A DNA stretch of 64,000 bases from Mucilaginibacter sp. L196 (GCF_009765905.1 NZ_LMUO01000009.1:349941-413940), one strand, 5' to 3'. Counted from the first letter of the stretch, positions 55,096 through 63,444 are shown. Notes: a model not told the origin generated them from the letters alone. Program-made: numbers and translations.

Positions 55096-55467
55096 ATGAT
55101 TAAAAAACTGATCCGCAGCTTTGGCTATGCATTTAAAGGTTTGGCTTATGCAACCAGAAGTCAACTCAACTTCAGGATACATTTATTTGCATCAGTTATA
55201 GCAATTGCCTTAGGGTTCGCTCTAAATATAGCAACAACCGAATGGCTATGGATTGCGCTGAGCATTGCTATAGTTTTACTAACCGAGCTCACCAATACCG
55301 GCATCGAAACACTAACCGACCTGGTATCCCCAGGTTATAACGAGAAAGCAGGCCATGTGAAAGATATATGTGCCGGGGCGGTAGTTGTGGCGGCCTGTTT
55401 CGCGCTGATTGCCGGTATCGTAATCTTTCTGCCTAAACTCATCCTTGTTTTTCATCATGCTGCATAA
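55096..55467 (+). CDS. dgkA: Diacylglycerol/undecaprenol kinase family protein
   Basis: 123 aa, three transmembrane helices. The conserved catalytic segment ELTNTGIETLTDLVSPGYNEKAGHVKDICAGAVVVAA matches DgkA in plan (Glu, Asn and Asp/Lys of the active site are visible in pieces). In many bacteria of this type the substrate is undecaprenol rather than diacylglycerol; that choice is open. It overlaps recO by 11 bases. Confidence 0.92.
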   Translation: MIKKLIRSFGYAFKGLAYATRSQLNFRIHLFASVIAIALGFALNIATTEWLWIALSIAIVLLTELTNTGIETLTDLVSPGYNEKAGHVKDICAGAVVVAACFALIAGIVIFLPKLILVFHHAA

Positions 55468-56182
55468 AACGCGGGCTATTGTATTTAAAACAACCGATTA
55501 CGGCGAAAGCAGTGTCATCGTTCAGCTTTTTACCGAAAAATTTGGAATACAGTCCTACATCATCAATGGTGTAAAAAAGCCGCGCGCCAAAATAACCGGC
55601 AATATGCTGCAGCCCCTGCATTTGCTGGATGTAGTGGTTTATCATAAAAATAACAACAGCATACAACGGATCTCCGAGTTAAAGAATTCGCCGGTATTAT
55701 TATCGCTGCCTTATGATGTAATAAAAAGCTGTATAGCTATTTTTTTGAACGAAGTGCTGTACAAAGCTGTTAAGCAGCAAGGCACAGATGAAAGTTTATT
55801 TGGTTTTGTTTTTAGCTCGATAGAGTGGCTGGATCACCAGGCGGAAGGTTTGGCGAATTTGCACTTACTGTTTTTAATTCAGCTTACGCGATACCTGGGC
55901 TTTTACCCCGATACCACATTTGCCGCCAATGCCGAATATTTTGATATGAAGAACGGCGTTTTTACCCGTTACAAACCGGATAGCTTTTCGTATCTGTCGC
56001 CACCGCATACACGCAATTTTTATAATCTGCTGGAATGTAGTTTTGAGAATAGCCCCCAATTAAAGTTAACTAACGACGACCGCCGCTACCTGCTGAATAA
56101 GTTGTTAGAGTATTATGCTTTGCATATTGAAAGCTTCGGGAATATCCGCTCCCAGGCCGTGCTCGAAGAGGTTTTGAGCTGA
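55457..56182 (+). CDS. recO: DNA repair protein RecO
   Basis: 241 aa from the ATG at 55457 (MLHKTRAIVFKTTDYGESSV); an upstream start at 55445 is less like the family. The N-terminal OB fold is followed by a helical region. The zinc-finger cysteines of some RecO proteins are absent. It loads RecA with RecR on SSB-coated DNA. It overlaps dgkA and is closed by a terminator. Confidence 0.93.
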   Translation: MLHKTRAIVFKTTDYGESSVIVQLFTEKFGIQSYIINGVKKPRAKITGNMLQPLHLLDVVVYHKNNNSIQRISELKNSPVLLSLPYDVIKSCIAIFLNEVLYKAVKQQGTDESLFGFVFSSIEWLDHQAEGLANLHLLFLIQLTRYLGFYPDTTFAANAEYFDMKNGVFTRYKPDSFSYLSPPHTRNFYNLLECSFENSPQLKLTNDDRRYLLNKLLEYYALHIESFGNIRSQAVLEEVLS

Positions 56183-56200
56183 TCCCGAAATTTTGGGCAA

Positions 56201-56236
56201 AAAAAAAGAGATAGCTTTCAGACTGTCTCTTTTTTT
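56201..56236 (+). terminator. Intrinsic terminator of dgkA-recO
   Basis: AAAAAAAGAGATAG / CTGTCTCTTTTTT (one G-U pair) with an 8-nt loop, ending in a T-run, 18 bases after the recO stop. Confidence 0.85.
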
Positions 56237-56747
56237 CATTTTAACTGACCTCATTATTATATCATAAAGAACAAGCTTGTTAGACCGATAATAACAATAG
56301 CACAAATATATAATTTGAAACAATACTTGTATAATTTTTTTACATTTTTTAACAAAAAAGTTGCTGAAAAACAACAAAATCAACCCGGTTTAAAGCATAA
56401 ATCACTCAAAAAAATATAATATTCATTGTTAATTACCCCAATAAAAGACCTTTTTTATGAAAAATGACTTAAAACGACCTTTATCATTGTAAAAATTGAA
56501 AAAATGCATATTTTTTGATTGTTTCAGAGGGGAAAGCCTTCAAAATAAAATTTTTGTCACCTGGGTTAATATTTACTTCCGGTTTCATTAAAACCAGCAA
56601 CTGTCATAATATCCAATACCTGCTGTTAAGCCATTTATATTAACTAACTTAGAAAAAACCCATAATTGTGGTTTAAAACCCTCTCCACTTAGGCATTGCC
56701 ATTAATCTGCTACGGTAATATTTAAGCTTTATGCTAATTGAAAAATC
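56237..56747. other. AT-rich region without recognised features
   Basis: About 510 bases with no credible gene or repeat family. It must contain the promoter of the two small genes that follow; a small RNA cannot be ruled out by reading. Confidence 0.5.
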
Positions 56748-56870
56748 ATGAGTAAAGACAAAAAAAATATGCCCAACCCGGTAGGGAAAAAGGGGCCATC
56801 CGACTATCAGTCTGGTAAAACCTCGACGGCTAAAACTGAAATTGCACCCCCGACAAAAAAGAAAAAATAA
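56748..56870 (+). CDS. Very small basic protein, 40 aa
   Basis: ATG to TAA, encoding MSKDKKNMPNPVGKKGPSDY and ending in KKKK: Lys/Pro/Ser/Thr-rich and unstructured. Its stop overlaps the start of the next gene by one base (TAATG), a strong sign of translational coupling and that the frame is real. It would be missed by most gene finders. The function is unknown. Confidence 0.6.
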   Translation: MSKDKKNMPNPVGKKGPSDYQSGKTSTAKTEIAPPTKKKK

Positions 56871-57190
56871 TGATAAACGAAACGATTGAACGCAAAGCGA
56901 AAATGTATGTATACGATTTGAACAACTGCGCTACTGAAAATGGTTTTAAACCCGATGAAACATGGGAATTTAGCCTGGCAACTGATCTGGAAAAGGTAGC
57001 TCTCGAAAAGAAATACTTCCCAACTATATCTGCTAAAGTATTGCCTGAGTTTTTATCTGAGTTATTTCACCAGGTTAAATCGCAGTTGGTACACGTAAAA
57101 TACAATGCCGAAAAAGCGGGTACCCACAACGTAACCGAAAGCGGTTTGCAATATTTAATTGCTTACAACCCAAACAGGTTAAGGCACTAA
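56870..57190 (+). CDS. Hypothetical protein, 106 aa
   Basis: The ATG overlaps the stop of the 40-aa gene. It is a soluble alpha/beta protein (MYVYDLNNCATENGF, LPEFLSELFHQVKSQLVHV, ESGLQYLIAYNP). I recognise no family. It is convergent with the carotenoid ketolase gene ten bases downstream. Confidence 0.65.
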   Translation: MINETIERKAKMYVYDLNNCATENGFKPDETWEFSLATDLEKVALEKKYFPTISAKVLPEFLSELFHQVKSQLVHVKYNAEKAGTHNVTESGLQYLIAYNPNRLRH

Positions 57191-57200
57191 ATAAATACTG

Positions 57201-57887
57201 TTAGGTGGTTGTGGATGAGGTAGCTCGCCACAATTTCCACCACGGCAGCCACGGCGCATCATGATGCTCATAGTGGTAGCCAAAAAAATAACAGGAAAAA
57301 AATGCCAGCACATGGTTCTTAGCCTGGCTGCGCGATTGGTGCTTATTATTATGTTCGCCCTTATGGGGCAGGTATGTGCCAAAATAAAACAGCTGCAAGG
57401 TGCTTAGTAATGATGGCATCACCCAAAACAGCAGCAAATTAGCCTGCGGAATCCACAGCTTCAAAACATTAAACAGCACCGCCATCACCACTATTTGCCA
57501 AACCGATAAATAATTGCGGATAAACCGTACATACCACTGCACAAAGTTGCCTCCGTGATAATCCGGATCTTCGGCAGTATGTACATGCTCATGGTGTTGA
57601 TGGTGCTTGGTATATAATTTAGGGTACCAAAATGATGCATAAAGCAAAGTACAAGCATAACCCACTAAATTATTCAAAGTTTTGTTGGGTGATACCGAGC
57701 CATGCATGGCATCATGCGCGGTGATGAATAAACCGGTATACAAATGCATCTGCACCAAAATAAACATGTAAAGTAAAGGATTAGCAAAATTGACCCGCCA
57801 CTGCATCAACAAAATAATAGATACAGCCCAACACCCCAGTACCATTAAGGCAACTAATAAACCAATATTGGAGAGTGATTTTTGCAT
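57201..57887 (-). CDS. crtW: CrtW-type beta-carotene ketolase (membrane di-iron enzyme)
   Basis: 228 aa with three His boxes: H58DAMH62 in FITAHDAMHGSVSP, H95HQHH99 followed by EHVHTAEDPDYH, and H205YEHH209. The HDAMHG and the DPD-H after box 2 are the CrtW/BKT pattern rather than a general fatty acyl desaturase. It should add 4-keto groups to carotenoid rings in the membrane. It lies 121 bases downstream of ispH, with a perfect palindrome between. A desaturase identity remains possible. Confidence 0.8.
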   Translation of the reverse strand: MQKSLSNIGLLVALMVLGCWAVSIILLMQWRVNFANPLLYMFILVQMHLYTGLFITAHDAMHGSVSPNKTLNNLVGYACTLLYASFWYPKLYTKHHQHHEHVHTAEDPDYHGGNFVQWYVRFIRNYLSVWQIVVMAVLFNVLKLWIPQANLLLFWVMPSLLSTLQLFYFGTYLPHKGEHNNKHQSRSQAKNHVLAFFSCYFFGYHYEHHDAPWLPWWKLWRATSSTTT

Positions 57888-57900
57888 GATCTATATAATA

Positions 57901-57980
57901 TGTCATTGCGAGGAACGAAGCAATCGCGAACTATGCAGAGCCCTTTTCTACGTGAGATTGCTTCGTTCCTCGCAATGACA
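57901..57980. repeat. Palindromic repeat family A, copy 3 (perfect arms)
   Basis: Arms 57901-57925 and 57956-57980 are exact reverse complements (TGTCATTGCGAGGAACGAAG ...). It lies between ispH and crtW. Confidence 0.95.
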
Positions 57981-58008
57981 AGCTTAAATAAAAGGGGAAA
58001 GGGTAGAC

Positions 58009-58860
58009 CTAAAACGCTTCCAGCGCTGCCTTAACTTCCTGCATCAACCACATTGGGGTTGATGTAGCGCCGGCTATACCTACACTATCACCCGGTGTAA
58101 ACAGATTAACATCCAATTCGCCGGATGATGAGATGAAGTATGTATTAGGGTTGTTCTTCAGGCATACTTCATAAAGCACCTTACCATTTGATGATTTACG
58201 ACCCGATACAAATACAACCTTATCAAACTTTTGGGCAAATTTAGGCAGGTCCTTATCGCGGTTACTCACCTGGCGACAAATGGTATCGTTCGCTTTCAGG
58301 TTATAGCCACGGGCAATCAATTCATCCTTTACGCCATAAAACTTATCCATGCTTTTGGTGGTCTGGCTGTAAAGCGTAATGTTCTGCGGAAGTTCCACAT
58401 TATCCAGCTCAGCAATATCCTGAAAAACCAGAGCTTCATTATTAGTTTGGCCCTGTAAACCTATAACCTCGGCATGGCCATGCTTGCCAAATATTAATAT
58501 TTTTTCGTTTTGGTCGAATGATGATTTGATGCGATTTTGCAGCTTCAATACCACTGGGCAGGATGCATCAATCAGTGTAATGTTATTCTCTAAAGCAGTA
58601 CGGTAAGTATCAGGAGCTTCGCCATGCGCGCGGATGAGTACTTTTTCGTTACGCAAATCCTTCAGCGCGTCATGCTCAATAATACGCAGGCCTTTTGCCT
58701 TCAGGCGTTCAACCTCTTCGTCATTATGTACAATATCACCAAGGCAATACAGGTAGCCCTCTTCTTCCAGTATTTCTTCCGCCATATCAATGGCATAAAC
58801 CACCCCAAAGCAAAAGCCCGAATCCTGGTCGATAGTTACCTGTAAATTATGTGCACCCAT
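58009..58860 (-). CDS. ispH: 4-hydroxy-3-methylbut-2-enyl diphosphate reductase
   Basis: 283 aa. It is the last step of the MEP isoprenoid pathway, giving IPP and DMAPP. Three cluster cysteines are in DSGFCFGVV (Cys17), DASCPVVLK and NDTICRQVSNR. HGEAPDTYR and GATSTPMWL are also family-typical. It feeds carotenoid precursors, which fits the carotenoid genes on both sides. Confidence 0.97.
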   Translation of the reverse strand: MGAHNLQVTIDQDSGFCFGVVYAIDMAEEILEEEGYLYCLGDIVHNDEEVERLKAKGLRIIEHDALKDLRNEKVLIRAHGEAPDTYRTALENNITLIDASCPVVLKLQNRIKSSFDQNEKILIFGKHGHAEVIGLQGQTNNEALVFQDIAELDNVELPQNITLYSQTTKSMDKFYGVKDELIARGYNLKANDTICRQVSNRDKDLPKFAQKFDKVVFVSGRKSSNGKVLYEVCLKNNPNTYFISSSGELDVNLFTPGDSVGIAGATSTPMWLMQEVKAALEAF

Positions 58861-58867
58861 AGTATTA

Positions 58868-58898
58868 CAAAATTACGTTAAAATATTTATATGATAAA
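58868..58898 (-). promoter_or_regulatory. Promoter of ispH-crtW
   Basis: The minus strand has TTTA (58895-58898), 19 bases, then TAATTTTG (58868-58875), matching TAnnTTTG, eight bases before the ATG. Confidence 0.45.
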
Positions 58899-58931
58899 TT
58901 ACGTATTTTGACTCTAGTCTCAGTTCGGATT

Positions 58932-59459
58932 TTACTCATTTAGTAGCTTAGCTTTCTGAGTGTCATATTCAGATTGCGTTATGGCGCCGCTATCTAAAAG
59001 GCCTTTCAGCTTTTTTAATTTATCAAACTGATCGTCTGATTGTTGAACAACTGCCATGTTATCGGTTGAAGAACACGGAACTACCTCGCAAGCTTGTATA
59101 GCATCATCAATGGTTAAAACATAATTGGTTATGTTGCCACCGCCAACTGTAAAGTAATATTTTACAATGCCTTGTATTTTACCTGTTTTTATTTTCTTAA
59201 TTATAACAGCGGTATTAGCATAGCCACGCCCTATATTTAATTGGTTCGGGCCTGCATTTGCATCATAATTTAAAACAGCTCCCCAGCCTCCCATTTGTAG
59301 ATAAAGAAAGGTACCACTTGGCGACGATCCTCTTCCCAATCTTACCGTATCGCCCAGCTTGTAGGTAATGCCATTAACGGCCTTGTATTCTGTTAATTTT
59401 TGCGCATTACAAACAAAAGAGAAACAAATTAGCAATAATAAAGTAACTGTTATTTTCAT
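58932..59459 (-). CDS. Exported SHOCT-domain protein
   Basis: 175 aa with a signal peptide ending VCNAQ. The middle is beta-rich and unfamiliar. The C-terminal DQFDKLKKLKGLLDSGAI then TQSEYDTQKAKLL is the SHOCT short helical domain, which usually mediates oligomer formation. The role is unknown. It is on the same strand as the carotenoid genes, but a repeat separates them. Confidence 0.8.
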   Translation of the reverse strand: MKITVTLLLLICFSFVCNAQKLTEYKAVNGITYKLGDTVRLGRGSSPSGTFLYLQMGGWGAVLNYDANAGPNQLNIGRGYANTAVIIKKIKTGKIQGIVKYYFTVGGGNITNYVLTIDDAIQACEVVPCSSTDNMAVVQQSDDQFDKLKKLKGLLDSGAITQSEYDTQKAKLLNE

Positions 59460-59594
59460 GTTGTGATTGGTTTAGGGCACTAAAATAGTAAAAATGCAAA
59501 TGATCTTTAAACGGGATGTTGATTTCTCCTCCTGGTTTTTAAATCTTTTTCAAGGTAGAGTTATCGCCCCTAAGCAATAATCCATTAGCGCTTT

Positions 59595-59726
59595 GACTCA
59601 CCCGGTTTTCGCTCAACCTTTCCCTCTCTTTCGCTGCGCGACAAAGAGGGAGTGAAAACTTTTTTTTCCCCTCTTTCCGCCGAAGGAGAAGAGAGTTGAC
59701 CAGCGCAGCGAAGTCGGGGTGAGTTA
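59595..59726. repeat. Palindromic repeat family B, permuted copy
   Basis: The order is module X (ACTCACCCGGTTTTCGCTCA ... AAAGAGGG), then module Y (CCCTCTTTCCGCCGAAGGAG ... GGGGTGAGTTAA): the two halves are swapped relative to the copies at 46159 and 52954. Its edge includes the stop codon of the carotenoid gene. Confidence 0.85.
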
Positions 59727-60395
59727 AATAGCCAACAACGCCATAAAAAACACAAACTGCACCAATAAAAATACCGGTGCAACCACACCCTGCTTTCTGA
59801 AACCAAACTTTTCAAAAACAAAAAGCATTGCTGCGCTAGCCAAAAACCAGCTGAGATAATTTTTAAGCGGAACAGTGTTATTCGTCCAGTGCCAGTAATC
59901 AAAGTGTTGTGCCACGGGCTCAATAATCAAATCCAGCAGCACCAAAATAATGGCGCCAAAAATTACTCTTATTAATATACTTCTGATCCTTGTGCGTTGC
60001 ATCAATACCCCTGCCGAGTAGATCAGCAAAAACCAATTCACACCAATTATTAAAGGTATTTCATCTGCTTTTAGTCCTAATGTTTGCCCGTAGCTATAAT
60101 CGCCAAAGATCCAGTGCATGTGCACGCCCAACCACTCCACAATTATGCTGCTTATAAATATCAGCAGGGCAAATAATATAAACTTACCCTCCATTGGGCG
60201 GTGACTGCAAATAATCACCACCAGCATTAATAATATGTGCCAGGGTACTATCTGTAAAAAAAGTGGGCGCATAGTTGGAAACGCAAAGCCAATTAAACCA
60301 ACAACATGAAATATTATAATAACCAATATAAGTAGGCCTTGCTCTCTTCGGGTCGATTCGTGCGGGTTTAGTTTCAAACCTGGCGCCCCTTCCAT
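59724..60395 (-). CDS. cruF: Carotenoid biosynthesis protein, CruF-like hydratase
   Basis: 223 aa, seven hydrophobic helices. SSIIVEWLGVHMHWIFGDY, LKADEIPLIIGVNWFLL, DLIIEPVAQHFDYWHW and PLKNYLSWFLAS match the carotenoid 1,2-hydratase family of CruF/BisHydratase. It would hydrate the 1,2 double bond of an acyclic or monocyclic carotene, leaving a 1-OH. It overlaps the upstream GT2 gene by 22 bases. The stop codon lies in a repeat. Confidence 0.85.
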   Translation of the reverse strand: MEGAPGLKLNPHESTRREQGLLILVIIIFHVVGLIGFAFPTMRPLFLQIVPWHILLMLVVIICSHRPMEGKFILFALLIFISSIIVEWLGVHMHWIFGDYSYGQTLGLKADEIPLIIGVNWFLLIYSAGVLMQRTRIRSILIRVIFGAIILVLLDLIIEPVAQHFDYWHWTNNTVPLKNYLSWFLASAAMLFVFEKFGFRKQGVVAPVFLLVQFVFFMALLAI

Positions 60396-61462
60396 ACCGT
60401 TGTTCTGGTTAAATGTTTTTGTATCGCCATAAATGCAATAATAGTTAAATTGATCATTTGCAGCGGATGGAGCAATACATTTAACCAGGCATTCTGGCTT
60501 GCAGATAATGAGATCATAATACGGGTTAATATAATTAAGCCGATCATAAATACGATCAGCTGCAAATTCAGGGTCATCATAACAATCATCGGTCCGCCAA
60601 TAATAATAACCAAGTAGATAAGCAGCGTAATAATGCTATAATTAAAACCCGCCAAAAAATTCTTGCTGAAGCCATTCACCGCTTCAGTATAACTTTTATA
60701 CATGCGGCAGCTGATCATGCCGTTAGCCAGCAAAGCCTCACCGTTATAGCCCGACGCTTTTACAATCCGCATAATTTCTACATCCTCAACCACCCGATCC
60801 TTAACTTGTTTGTGCCACTCGTTTTTTCGGTAGATTTCAGCATCAAATAGCATAAATTGCCCGCTTGCTGCCGCTACCGTGCTGTTTTTAACCAAATAAA
60901 CCAGCCGAAGCGGTAACAGGTTCAATAAAATATAATGCATTAACGGCACAACCGATTTTTCACCAAAAGTATCCATCTGCTGGTTGGTAAACAGGCTCAG
61001 CAAGCCCAGATTATATAGGCGCATACGATGAATAGCACTATTCAATAAACTGTTATTAACCTTTTCATCAGCATCTAAAAACAAAAAGTAATCGCCTTTG
61101 GCCTCCTCGGCCAATTGGTGGCAGGCATAGTTTTTACCCAGCCAGGTATGGGGTAACTTTTTACCTTTAATAACGCGGAATTGATGGTGCCTTGCCGCGA
61201 ATTCTTCGCAGATACTATAAGTATTATCATCAGATCCATCATCCAAAATGATCACTTCATAATCAATATAATCCTGATCATAAATTGATTGCAATAGCGT
61301 TAAAATATTATCCTGCTCATTACGTACCGGTATTAAAACAGATACAAGTTGCGTATAAGGCCTTTTTACATGCGGCAATTTGGGGTTCGACATGAAGTTG
61401 AACAACGTAACCGTGAACCGTAATACAATAAAAATAAAAGTTATAAAAATGGCTACTATCAC
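60374..61462 (-). CDS. Membrane glycosyltransferase, GT2 family
   Basis: 362 aa. N-terminal helix, then VSVLIPVRNEQDN, DDGSDDNT, and FLFLDADEK (DxD). VVEDVEIM follows the typical ED motif, and two or three helices end the protein. By neighbours (CruF-like, acyltransferase) it may glycosylate the 1-OH of a carotenoid, like CruC/CrtQ proteins, but the acceptor is inferred. It overlaps both flanking genes (22 and 4 bases). Confidence 0.85.
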   Translation of the reverse strand: MIVAIFITFIFIVLRFTVTLFNFMSNPKLPHVKRPYTQLVSVLIPVRNEQDNILTLLQSIYDQDYIDYEVIILDDGSDDNTYSICEEFAARHHQFRVIKGKKLPHTWLGKNYACHQLAEEAKGDYFLFLDADEKVNNSLLNSAIHRMRLYNLGLLSLFTNQQMDTFGEKSVVPLMHYILLNLLPLRLVYLVKNSTVAAASGQFMLFDAEIYRKNEWHKQVKDRVVEDVEIMRIVKASGYNGEALLANGMISCRMYKSYTEAVNGFSKNFLAGFNYSIITLLIYLVIIIGGPMIVMMTLNLQLIVFMIGLIILTRIMISLSASQNAWLNVLLHPLQMINLTIIAFMAIQKHLTRTTVWKGRQV

Positions 61463-62091
61463 TGTTCAATATCTATTTCGGTTTGCAGCAGCTTTGATGC
61501 CGTGTAATGCTGCTGGTAGGCCTGTTGTAAATCATTAATGGTTTTATCGGCATAATTTACCGTTTCTTGTTTTAAATAAACGGTTGCGGTGGGTTTTTTG
61601 TGTTTAAAGTACTGCACAAATGTAGCGGCGAACACCAATTGCACATCCGGATTTGTTTTTTGGATGATATTTAACACCCCTTTTTCAAAATGTACCTGCT
61701 CCACAAAATTGGAGTATAATTTACCCTGCGGAAACATCAGCACCACATTCCCCGGCTCATTTAATAGCCCAGCGGCATAGTTTAATGATTCAATTATTTC
61801 CCTTGGCTTTTTCCCTACCGAAAACGCCCTGCCGTATTTTAAAAAACGATCCTTGCGCATGGTCTCTTCCAAAACCATTACATATGCTTTCTTCTTAAAC
61901 AGGCGTTCATTCACACAAAATAAGATCAGCGAATCCCAAAAACTAAAGTGGTTGGCTATTAAAAGGATGGATTTTGAAGGATCAAGACTAATTTCGTCAA
62001 AAACTACTTCATCAAAACTCCTGCTAACTATCCGTTTTACATACCATTTAAAAAACCAAAATAGGATGCTGCTTTGTTTTGGGTAGATCAT
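61459..62091 (-). CDS. PlsC-like acyltransferase
   Basis: 210 aa. His48-(4)-Asp53 in ANHFSFWDSLI is the catalytic HX4D motif, and MFPQGKLYSN is the second conserved block. The family acylates lysophospholipids; in this cluster it may acylate a carotenoid sugar, as CrtO does in staphyloxanthin. It overlaps the GT2 gene by four bases and follows kdtA by six. Confidence 0.85.
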   Translation of the reverse strand: MIYPKQSSILFWFFKWYVKRIVSRSFDEVVFDEISLDPSKSILLIANHFSFWDSLILFCVNERLFKKKAYVMVLEETMRKDRFLKYGRAFSVGKKPREIIESLNYAAGLLNEPGNVVLMFPQGKLYSNFVEQVHFEKGVLNIIQKTNPDVQLVFAATFVQYFKHKKPTATVYLKQETVNYADKTINDLQQAYQQHYTASKLLQTEIDIEQ

Positions 62092-62097
62092 AACCGA

Positions 62098-63384
62098 TTA
62101 TAAATGTATATGATCCGCTATTGTTTTCGTAGCCCCGGTATTTTGCATTACATAATCCTTCACCTCCCGGCAGGTTTCATTATAGCGCTGTATATCTTCC
62201 GTAATATAAGCTACGGTAGCTTTTAACTCGGGTTCATCATTAATGCTGTAACCACCTTTAATGCTGATCAAATCCTTAGCTTCCTTAAACTTATCATAAT
62301 TTGGCCCGAATATCACCGGCAAACCAAAAGCCGCAGCCTCTAAAGTATTATGTATCCCCACACCAAAACCACCACCTATAAAAGCCACATCAGCATATTG
62401 ATAAAGCGATGACAGCATCCCAATATTATCAATAATCAATGTTTGATAAGCCCTCTCTAAAGCTCCCCCGGTTGGGGAGACTTTTGTATCAGTAGTTATT
62501 AAAAGCCCTCCCTTCTGGGGAGGGTTGGGTGGGGCTTTCACCGCAATCTGCGAATGCCGAATTACCGAATTTAATGGCAATAAACTAATCAGCTTTTCAA
62601 TTTTATCCTCTCCAATTTCATGCGGCGCGAAAATGAATTTCCAATCCGCGTAATCTTTCACCAGCGTAGCTACCAAGGCTTCATCATCGGGCCAGGTACT
62701 GCCTGCTATAAATAATTTATGATCGTTTTTAAATTGATTGATTACGGGTAACTCAGTAGGATGCTGCGCATTCGCCCAAACCCTATCGAAACGGGTATCG
62801 CCGCTAACTTCCACATTGCTTACGCCAAGGGTTTGCAGTAATTCTTTTGATGTGGTATCCTGCACAAAAAAGTACGTTACAAAGCCCAGCATCTTGCGGT
62901 GCAAGCCCCCGTACCACTTAAAAAATACCTGCTCCGGCCTGAATATCCCTGAAATAACATACAGCGGGATCTCTCTTTTATGCAGTTCGTTAAAATAATG
63001 ATACCAGTACTCATACTTAGTAAATATTGCTGCTTCGGGATTTATAGCTTCAATAAATTCACGGGCATTGCTCGCGGTGTCAAGCGGTAAATAGTAAACG
63101 GTATCGGCAAGGGGCGTATTCTTCCTGATCTCGTAACCCGATGGCGAAAAGAACGTTACCACGATTTTTGTTTCAGGTTGATTCTTTCTTGCATGCTCCA
63201 GCAAAGGCCGCCCCTGCTCAAACTCGCCCAGCGAGGCGAAGTGAAACCATAAACTTTTTTCAAACTTTTTGTAAACAACGTTGTTCCGACCTGTGAGCCA
63301 GAGTTTGGCTTTCTTATTGAAAAATGAGGCAACGTATATAGCGCAGAAGTATAAACTGATACCTATATTATATATTAGCAGCAT
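62098..63384 (-). CDS. kdtA: 3-deoxy-D-manno-octulosonate (Kdo) transferase with repeat-encoded insertion
   Basis: 428 aa from the ATG at 63384 (a TTG at 63426 adds 14 residues). WFHFASLGEFEQGRPLLE holds the catalytic Glu region; AGSTWPDDE and DVAFIGGGFGVGIHNTLEAAAFGLPV are the C-terminal nucleotide-sugar domain. It transfers Kdo to lipid A. Residues ~284-313 (APPNPPQKGGLLITT then DTKVSPTGGALERAY) are encoded by a family C palindrome and have no place in the usual family; without them the length (398 aa) is near normal. It is the first gene of the operon with the acyltransferase, GT2 and cruF. Confidence 0.95.
   Translation of the reverse strand: MLLIYNIGISLYFCAIYVASFFNKKAKLWLTGRNNVVYKKFEKSLWFHFASLGEFEQGRPLLEHARKNQPETKIVVTFFSPSGYEIRKNTPLADTVYYLPLDTASNAREFIEAINPEAAIFTKYEYWYHYFNELHKREIPLYVISGIFRPEQVFFKWYGGLHRKMLGFVTYFFVQDTTSKELLQTLGVSNVEVSGDTRFDRVWANAQHPTELPVINQFKNDHKLFIAGSTWPDDEALVATLVKDYADWKFIFAPHEIGEDKIEKLISLLPLNSVIRHSQIAVKAPPNPPQKGGLLITTDTKVSPTGGALERAYQTLIIDNIGMLSSLYQYADVAFIGGGFGVGIHNTLEAAAFGLPVIFGPNYDKFKEAKDLISIKGGYSINDEPELKATVAYITEDIQRYNETCREVKDYVMQNTGATKTIADHIHL
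62449..62537. repeat. Palindromic repeat family C inside kdtA
   Basis: AGCCCCACCCAACCCTCCCC ... on the minus strand; near-identical at both ends to 41852-41937. It has a length of 90 bases in frame and contains no stop, in contrast to the intergenic copy. Confidence 0.9.
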
Positions 63385-63444
63385 TATTTTGATTTGATTA
63401 TCTTCGTCGGTATAAAAGTATAACAATAATTACAATACATCTTT

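Noticed and set aside
57201..57887. Fatty acid desaturase as the name for the ketolase gene
   Set aside because: The HDAMHG box, DPD-H after box 2 and the closing PWW-LW pattern are CrtW-like and it adjoins ispH; the desaturase reading is kept only as an alternative.
59724..62091. Staphyloxanthin operon
   Set aside because: Only glycosyltransferase and acyltransferase functions are shared; no CrtM, CrtN or CrtP homolog is present.
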